Part shown: in pieces, positions 60,603-64,000 of the stretch
Layout of the letters: each line of letters opens with the position of its first letter
Numbering within the stretch: position 1 is the first letter of the stretch
DNA from: Sphingomonas sp. LT1P40
GTDB lineage: Bacteria; Pseudomonadota; Alphaproteobacteria; Sphingomonadales; Sphingomonadaceae
DNA: 64,000 bases
Direction of reading: 5' to 3'
Assembly (NCBI RefSeq): GCF_036663835.1
Contig: NZ_JAXOJT010000001.1
Span: 992,001 to 1,056,000 of the forward strand
Notes under the pieces: generated by a model
The model's input: the letters and a program-made list of their open reading frames with translations, nothing else
What the model was told of the DNA's origin: nothing
Databases searched by the model: none
Position numbers and translations under genes: made by a program

Positions 60603-61370
60603 ATGTTCGAAGGTATCGACTTCCAGGCGCTGCTCCCGTTCATCGCGGTCGGCTTTGCGGCGCAGATCGTTGACGGTGCCCTCGGCATGGCATTTGGTGT
60701 GATTTCCAGCACATTGCTCATCAGCGTCCTTGGCGTTCCCCCCGCCACCGCTTCTGCCGGCGTCCATCTGGTCGAATGCTTCACCACCGGCGTTTCGGGC
60801 ATCAGCCACGCGATCCACAAGAACGTAAACTGGAAGCTGTTCTTCCGGCTGCTGATTCCTGGCGTGATCGGCGGAGTGGCGGGTGCCTATCTGCTGTCGT
60901 CGCTGGACGCATCGGCGACGCGGCCGTTCGTGATGACCTATCTCGCACTCATTGGCGTCTATCTGTTGTGGCGCGGGATCAGCTTTCCCACGCGCCATCA
61001 CAAGGAGCCCAAGATCGTCGAGCCGCTGGGCCTGGCTGGTGGTTTTCTGGATGCTGCGGGCGGTGGCGGATGGGGACCGGTGGTGACCAGCAATTTGCTG
61101 ATTCAGGGAACGCAGCCGCGCTACACGATCGGGACGGTCAATAGCGTCGAGTTCTTCCTCACCTTGTCGATCTCGATCACCTTCATCCTGCACTTGGGCT
61201 TTTCCGCCTTTACCGAAGCTGTCGCCGGATTGCTGATAGGCGGCGTGGTGGCGGCACCATTCGGCGCGATCGTGGCGAAACGCGTGCCGACCAAGACGCT
61301 GCTGATCCTTGTCGGTATCGTGCTGACGCTCACCAGCGGGTATAGCGTCTATTCGGCATTGACCAAGTAG
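60603..61370 (+). CDS. TauE/SafE-family sulfite or anion exporter
   Basis: ATG 60603 (AAAGAGG upstream) gives 255 residues with about eight membrane helices. The two family repeats have VGFAAQIVDGALGMAFGVISS and GLAGGFLDAAGGGGWGPVV (near residue 145). It probably exports sulfite or an organosulfur anion. Divergence from cysE fits sulfur metabolism. The shared 159-bp region contains a GCCCG/CGGGC hairpin but no site I can name. Confidence 0.87.
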   Translation: MFEGIDFQALLPFIAVGFAAQIVDGALGMAFGVISSTLLISVLGVPPATASAGVHLVECFTTGVSGISHAIHKNVNWKLFFRLLIPGVIGGVAGAYLLSSLDASATRPFVMTYLALIGVYLLWRGISFPTRHHKEPKIVEPLGLAGGFLDAAGGGGWGPVVTSNLLIQGTQPRYTIGTVNSVEFFLTLSISITFILHLGFSAFTEAVAGLLIGGVVAAPFGAIVAKRVPTKTLLILVGIVLTLTSGYSVYSALTK

Positions 61371-61438
61371 GTCGATTAATTTCGCCTGCTTCAGTGATTG
61401 TTTCGATCAGGGCGAGCGAGAGTTCCTGTTTCTCCGAT

Positions 61439-61479
61439 GTTGCACCGCACCCTATATGCGGCATTGCACTAGCTGCAAC
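61439..61479 (+). promoter_or_regulatory. Nested inverted repeats before ahpC
   Basis: GTTGCA (61439-61444) and CCGCA (61445-61449) are mirrored by TGCGG (61457-61461) and TGCAAC (61474-61479). The centre is an AT-containing CCCTATA. This could be an OxyR-type or other dimeric regulator site, or a stem in the leader. It lies 25 bp before the ahpC ATG. Confidence 0.4.
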
Positions 61480-61503
61480 GCACCATAATCGGAGATTCAA
61501 GAC

Positions 61504-62067
61504 ATGGCGCTCATTGGAAGCACCCTCAAGCCGTTCACCGCAACCGCGTTCAAACAGGGCAAGTTCGTCGAGGTCACCGATGCCGACGTGACCGGCAAAT
61601 GGGCCGTGTTTTTCTTCTACCCCGCCGATTTCACCTTCGTTTGCCCAACCGAACTAGAGGATCTCGCCGACATTTATCCGACGCTCCAGAAGATGGGCGT
61701 CGAGGTGTTCTCGGTCTCGACCGATACGCATTTCAGCCACAAGGCTTGGCACGATACTTCGCCTGCGATCGGTAAGATCAACTATTACATGCTGGGCGAT
61801 CAGAACCACGTCCTGTCGAAGAATTTCGACGTTCTGCGCGAGGGTCAGGGTTTGGCGGACCGCGGCACGTTTGTGATTGATCCAGAGGGCGTAATCCAGC
61901 TGATAGAAGTCACCAGCGAGGGCGTCGGCCGCAACGCCGCCGAGCTGCTGCGCAAGATCAAAGCGGCTCAGTATATTGCAGCGCACCCAGGCGAAGTTTG
62001 CCCGGCCAAGTGGGAAGAGGGTGAAACCACGCTTGCCCCGTCGCTCGACCTCGTCGGCAAGATCTAA
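61504..62067 (+). CDS. ahpC: Alkyl hydroperoxide reductase subunit C (peroxiredoxin)
   Basis: This 187-residue typical 2-Cys peroxiredoxin has the peroxidatic Cys in [13 protein letters not shown] (near residue 47) and the resolving Cys in [10 protein letters not shown] (near 166). It reduces peroxides and is recycled by AhpF, whose gene follows after 98 bp. Length and motifs are normal. A nested repeat precedes it and oxyR follows ahpF, which fits peroxide control. Confidence 0.97.
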   Translation: MALIGSTLKPFTATAFKQGKFVEVTDADVTGKWAVFFFYPADFTFVCPTELEDLADIYPTLQKMGVEVFSVSTDTHFSHKAWHDTSPAIGKINYYMLGDQNHVLSKNFDVLREGQGLADRGTFVIDPEGVIQLIEVTSEGVGRNAAELLRKIKAAQYIAAHPGEVCPAKWEEGETTLAPSLDLVGKI

Positions 62068-62165
62068 CGTCAAAGGCACCCGTCCCCTCCCTCTTGCGGG
62101 TGCCAACGCGGCCCGGGGCGACACCTCGCTCCGGGCCGTTACCCCCAAAATTACAGGAGTTTCCC

Positions 62166-63743
62166 ATGCTCGACGCCCACCTGACACAGCAGCTTGAAGG
62201 CTATCTGGTGAACATTCGTCAGCCGATCGAGCTCGTGGCCAGCCTCGGTGACGACGCGAAGTCGCGCGAGCTGGAAACCCTGCTTACCGAAATCGCCGCG
62301 CTCAGCGGCAAGATCACAATGATCCGCGCCGATGACAAGCGCCGCCCCAGCTTCATGATCCGCCGCGCTGGCACCGATATCGGCGTGCGCTTCGCCGGCA
62401 TCCCGATGGGTCACGAATTTACCTCGCTCGTCCTTGCTTTGCTCCAGGTCGGCGGACATCCGTCGAAAGCGGCACAGGACGTGATCGAACAGGTCAAGGG
62501 TCTCGACGGCGACCTGCACTTTGAAACCTATTTTTCACTGTCGTGCCAGAACTGCCCGGACGTGGTGCAAGCGCTGAACCTGATGGCCGTCCTCAACCCG
62601 GGCATCAGTCATGTTGCGATCGACGGCGCGCTGTTCAAGGACGAAGTCGACAGCCGCAAGATCATGGCCGTCCCCACCGTATTCCTCAATGGCGAACCCT
62701 TCGGTTCGGGCCGCATGGAGCTTGAGCAGATCGTCGCAAAGCTCGACACAGGCGCTGACGCCAAGGCGGCGGAGAAGCTGAACGCCAAAGAGCCTTTCGA
62801 CGTGCTCATCATTGGGGGTGGACCCGCCGGTGCCGCCTCGGCGATCTACACCGCGCGCAAGGGCCTGCGCGTCGGCGTCGCCGCCGAACGCTTCGGCGGT
62901 CAGGTGCTGGACACGATGGGCATCGAGAATTTCATCTCGGTCCCTTATACCGAGGGGCCGAAGCTCGCCGCACGGCTGGAGAGCCACGTCCGCGACAACG
63001 ACGTCGACATCATGAACCTCCAGCGCGCCGACAGGCTGATCCCGGCATCGCACGAAGGCGGTCTCCATCAAGTCGTGCTCGCCAACGGTGCGACGCTCAA
63101 GGCAAAGACGATCATCCTCTCCACCGGCGCGCGCTGGCGGCAGATGGGTGTCCCCGGTGAGGAAGAATATCGCAACAAGGGCGTTGCGTACTGCCCGCAT
63201 TGCGACGGTCCGTTGTTCAAGGGCAAGCGCGTCGCGGTGATCGGTGGCGGCAATTCTGGCGTCGAAGCCGCGATCGACCTCGCTGGCATCGTCGCGCATG
63301 TCAAGCTGATCGAGTATGATAGCCAGCTTCGCGCCGATGCAGTGCTCCAGCGCAAGCTCGCCAGTCTGCCGAACGTCAAGGTCCTGACCTCCGCCATGAC
63401 GACGCGCGTCAACGGTGCGGAGAAGGTCACCGGCCTGACCTACAAGGACCGCAACAGCGGCGACGAACATGACGTCGAATTGGAGGGCATTTTCGTCCAG
63501 ATCGGCCTCGCCCCCAACACCGAATGGCTTAAGGACAGCATCGCTCTAACCCCGCGCGGCGAGATCGAGATCGACACTCGCGGCGAAACCAGCCAGCCCG
63601 GCATCTTCGCGGCGGGAGACGTGACGACGGTGCCGTACAAGCAGATCGTTGTAGCTATGGGCGCGGGTTCGACGGCGGGGCTATCGGCATTCGACTATCT
63701 GATCCGCCTGCCTGCCGAGGCCAGTCAGGCGGCTGCGGCCTGA
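62166..63743 (+). CDS. ahpF: Alkyl hydroperoxide reductase subunit F
   Basis: ATG 62166, with AGGAG upstream, gives 525 residues. The N-terminal double thioredoxin fold has [11 protein letters not shown] (near residue 127). The flavoprotein part has FAD motif [12 protein letters not shown] (near 216), the redox pair [10 protein letters not shown] (near 350), the NAD motif [12 protein letters not shown] and the FAD end GIFAAGDVT. It passes electrons from NADH to AhpC. Confidence 0.97.
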   Translation: MLDAHLTQQLEGYLVNIRQPIELVASLGDDAKSRELETLLTEIAALSGKITMIRADDKRRPSFMIRRAGTDIGVRFAGIPMGHEFTSLVLALLQVGGHPSKAAQDVIEQVKGLDGDLHFETYFSLSCQNCPDVVQALNLMAVLNPGISHVAIDGALFKDEVDSRKIMAVPTVFLNGEPFGSGRMELEQIVAKLDTGADAKAAEKLNAKEPFDVLIIGGGPAGAASAIYTARKGLRVGVAAERFGGQVLDTMGIENFISVPYTEGPKLAARLESHVRDNDVDIMNLQRADRLIPASHEGGLHQVVLANGATLKAKTIILSTGARWRQMGVPGEEEYRNKGVAYCPHCDGPLFKGKRVAVIGGGNSGVEAAIDLAGIVAHVKLIEYDSQLRADAVLQRKLASLPNVKVLTSAMTTRVNGAEKVTGLTYKDRNSGDEHDVELEGIFVQIGLAPNTEWLKDSIALTPRGEIEIDTRGETSQPGIFAAGDVTTVPYKQIVVAMGAGSTAGLSAFDYLIRLPAEASQAAAA

Positions 63744-63751
63744 TTATGGAG

Positions 63752-63779
63752 CGTCGCCCTCGCAGTGAGGGTGACGTTT
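63752..63779 (+). terminator. Rho-independent terminator after ahpF
   Basis: CGTCGCCCTC (63752-63761) pairs with GAGGGTGACG (63767-63776, one G-T) around GCAGT and is followed by TTT. It separates ahpF from the oxyR-type gene. Confidence 0.7.
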
Positions 63780-63825
63780 CGGCAAAATCACTTATATCTG
63801 GCCCATTCATCGCTTGGATCGATCA

Positions 63826-64000
63826 ATGGCGCAAACCTACCTCCCCACGCTCAAGCAGCTTCAGTATCTGGTCGCGCTCAAGGATCACGGCCATTTCGGC
63901 CGCGCGGCCGAGGCCAGCTTCGTCACGCAATCCACCCTGTCCGCCGGCCTGCGCGAACTCGAAACGCTGATCGGGGTCGTCCTCGTCGAGCGCACCCGCC
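63826..64000 (+). CDS. oxyR: LysR-family regulator, probably OxyR (3' end outside window)
   Basis: The first 58 codons are visible: MAQTYLPTLKQLQYLVALKD and then the winged helix-turn-helix GHFGRAAEASFVTQSTLSAGL with RELETLIGVVLVERT. This is a LysR-type DNA-binding domain of the OxyR sort. Its place directly after ahpCF supports a hydrogen-peroxide sensor. The sensing cysteines would lie beyond the window, so OxyR is inferred from context. Confidence 0.8.
   Translation, partial: MAQTYLPTLKQLQYLVALKDHGHFGRAAEASFVTQSTLSAGLRELETLIGVVLVERTR

Overview
The window is a 64 kb piece of GC-rich chromosome. Gene content and order suggest an alphaproteobacterium of the Sphingomonadales (Sphingomonas-like). 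Supporting signs are the dusB-ntrB-ntrC-ntrY-ntrX cluster, hfq-hflX, a fused ispDF, lipA-ratA, an oxyR-type regulator beside ahpCF, and an Hfq with two Sm domains. Nearly all genes are ordinary chromosomal housekeeping genes. I saw no insertion sequence, prophage, integrase or CRISPR array. Taxonomy is inferred from gene families, not from a marker search.

Layout. 1-5 kb: a DUF4153-type membrane protein cut by the window edge, then gatC-gatA-(71-aa Cys-rich ORF)-gatB for the tRNA amidotransferase. 5-7.3 kb: two small acidic proteins on the minus strand, two exported proteins, and a proline-rich peptide. 7.4-20.7 kb: tRNA-Leu, then the proteostasis genes tig, clpP, clpX and lon, mixed with a glycosyltransferase, DUF808, GNAT, diguanylate cyclase and M1 peptidase genes, ending with an HU gene. 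20.8-25.5 kb: tRNA-Val, then an outer-membrane lipoprotein and a large TonB-dependent receptor behind a repeat with PhoB-box spacing. 25.5-29.8 kb: a prolyl hydroxylase-like oxygenase, a GspE-like pseudo-ATPase running into tRNA-His, a Leu/Val dehydrogenase, an alpha/beta hydrolase and tRNA-Ser.

29.9-39.2 kb is a long plus-strand run: lytic transglycosylase, RlpA-like SPOR lipoprotein, D-Ala-D-Ala carboxypeptidase, tmk, holB, metG, tatD, a metallo-beta-lactamase-fold enzyme, an aspartic protease and mazG. Most junctions are 4-bp stop/start overlaps. 39.2-42 kb on the minus strand holds hfq-hflX-cyclophilin and a WYL-like protein. 42.2 kb holds a sugE/gdx exporter. 42.7-50.2 kb holds the nitrogen two-component cluster. 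50.3-54.9 kb holds parDE, ispDF, a cinA-type amidase, ratA and lipA. 54.9-64 kb holds a carbonic anhydrase, a methyltransferase with a divergent winged-helix/TPR regulator, PPK2, acylphosphatase, cysE, a TauE exporter, ahpC-ahpF and the start of oxyR.

The strongest points for follow-up are: (i) the lipoprotein/receptor pair behind three CGTCAC repeats at exact 11-bp spacing; (ii) a GspE-family protein without Walker A whose 3' end lies inside tRNA-His; (iii) tandem-domain Hfq; (iv) a perfect hairpin between the Shine-Dalgarno and the start codon of gatC; (v) an RlpA-like protein missing the catalytic His and Asp; (vi) a small membrane protein between ntrB and ntrC. I did not find a whole new multi-gene defence or secretion system. 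All coordinates and motifs were read by eye; no database search was run.
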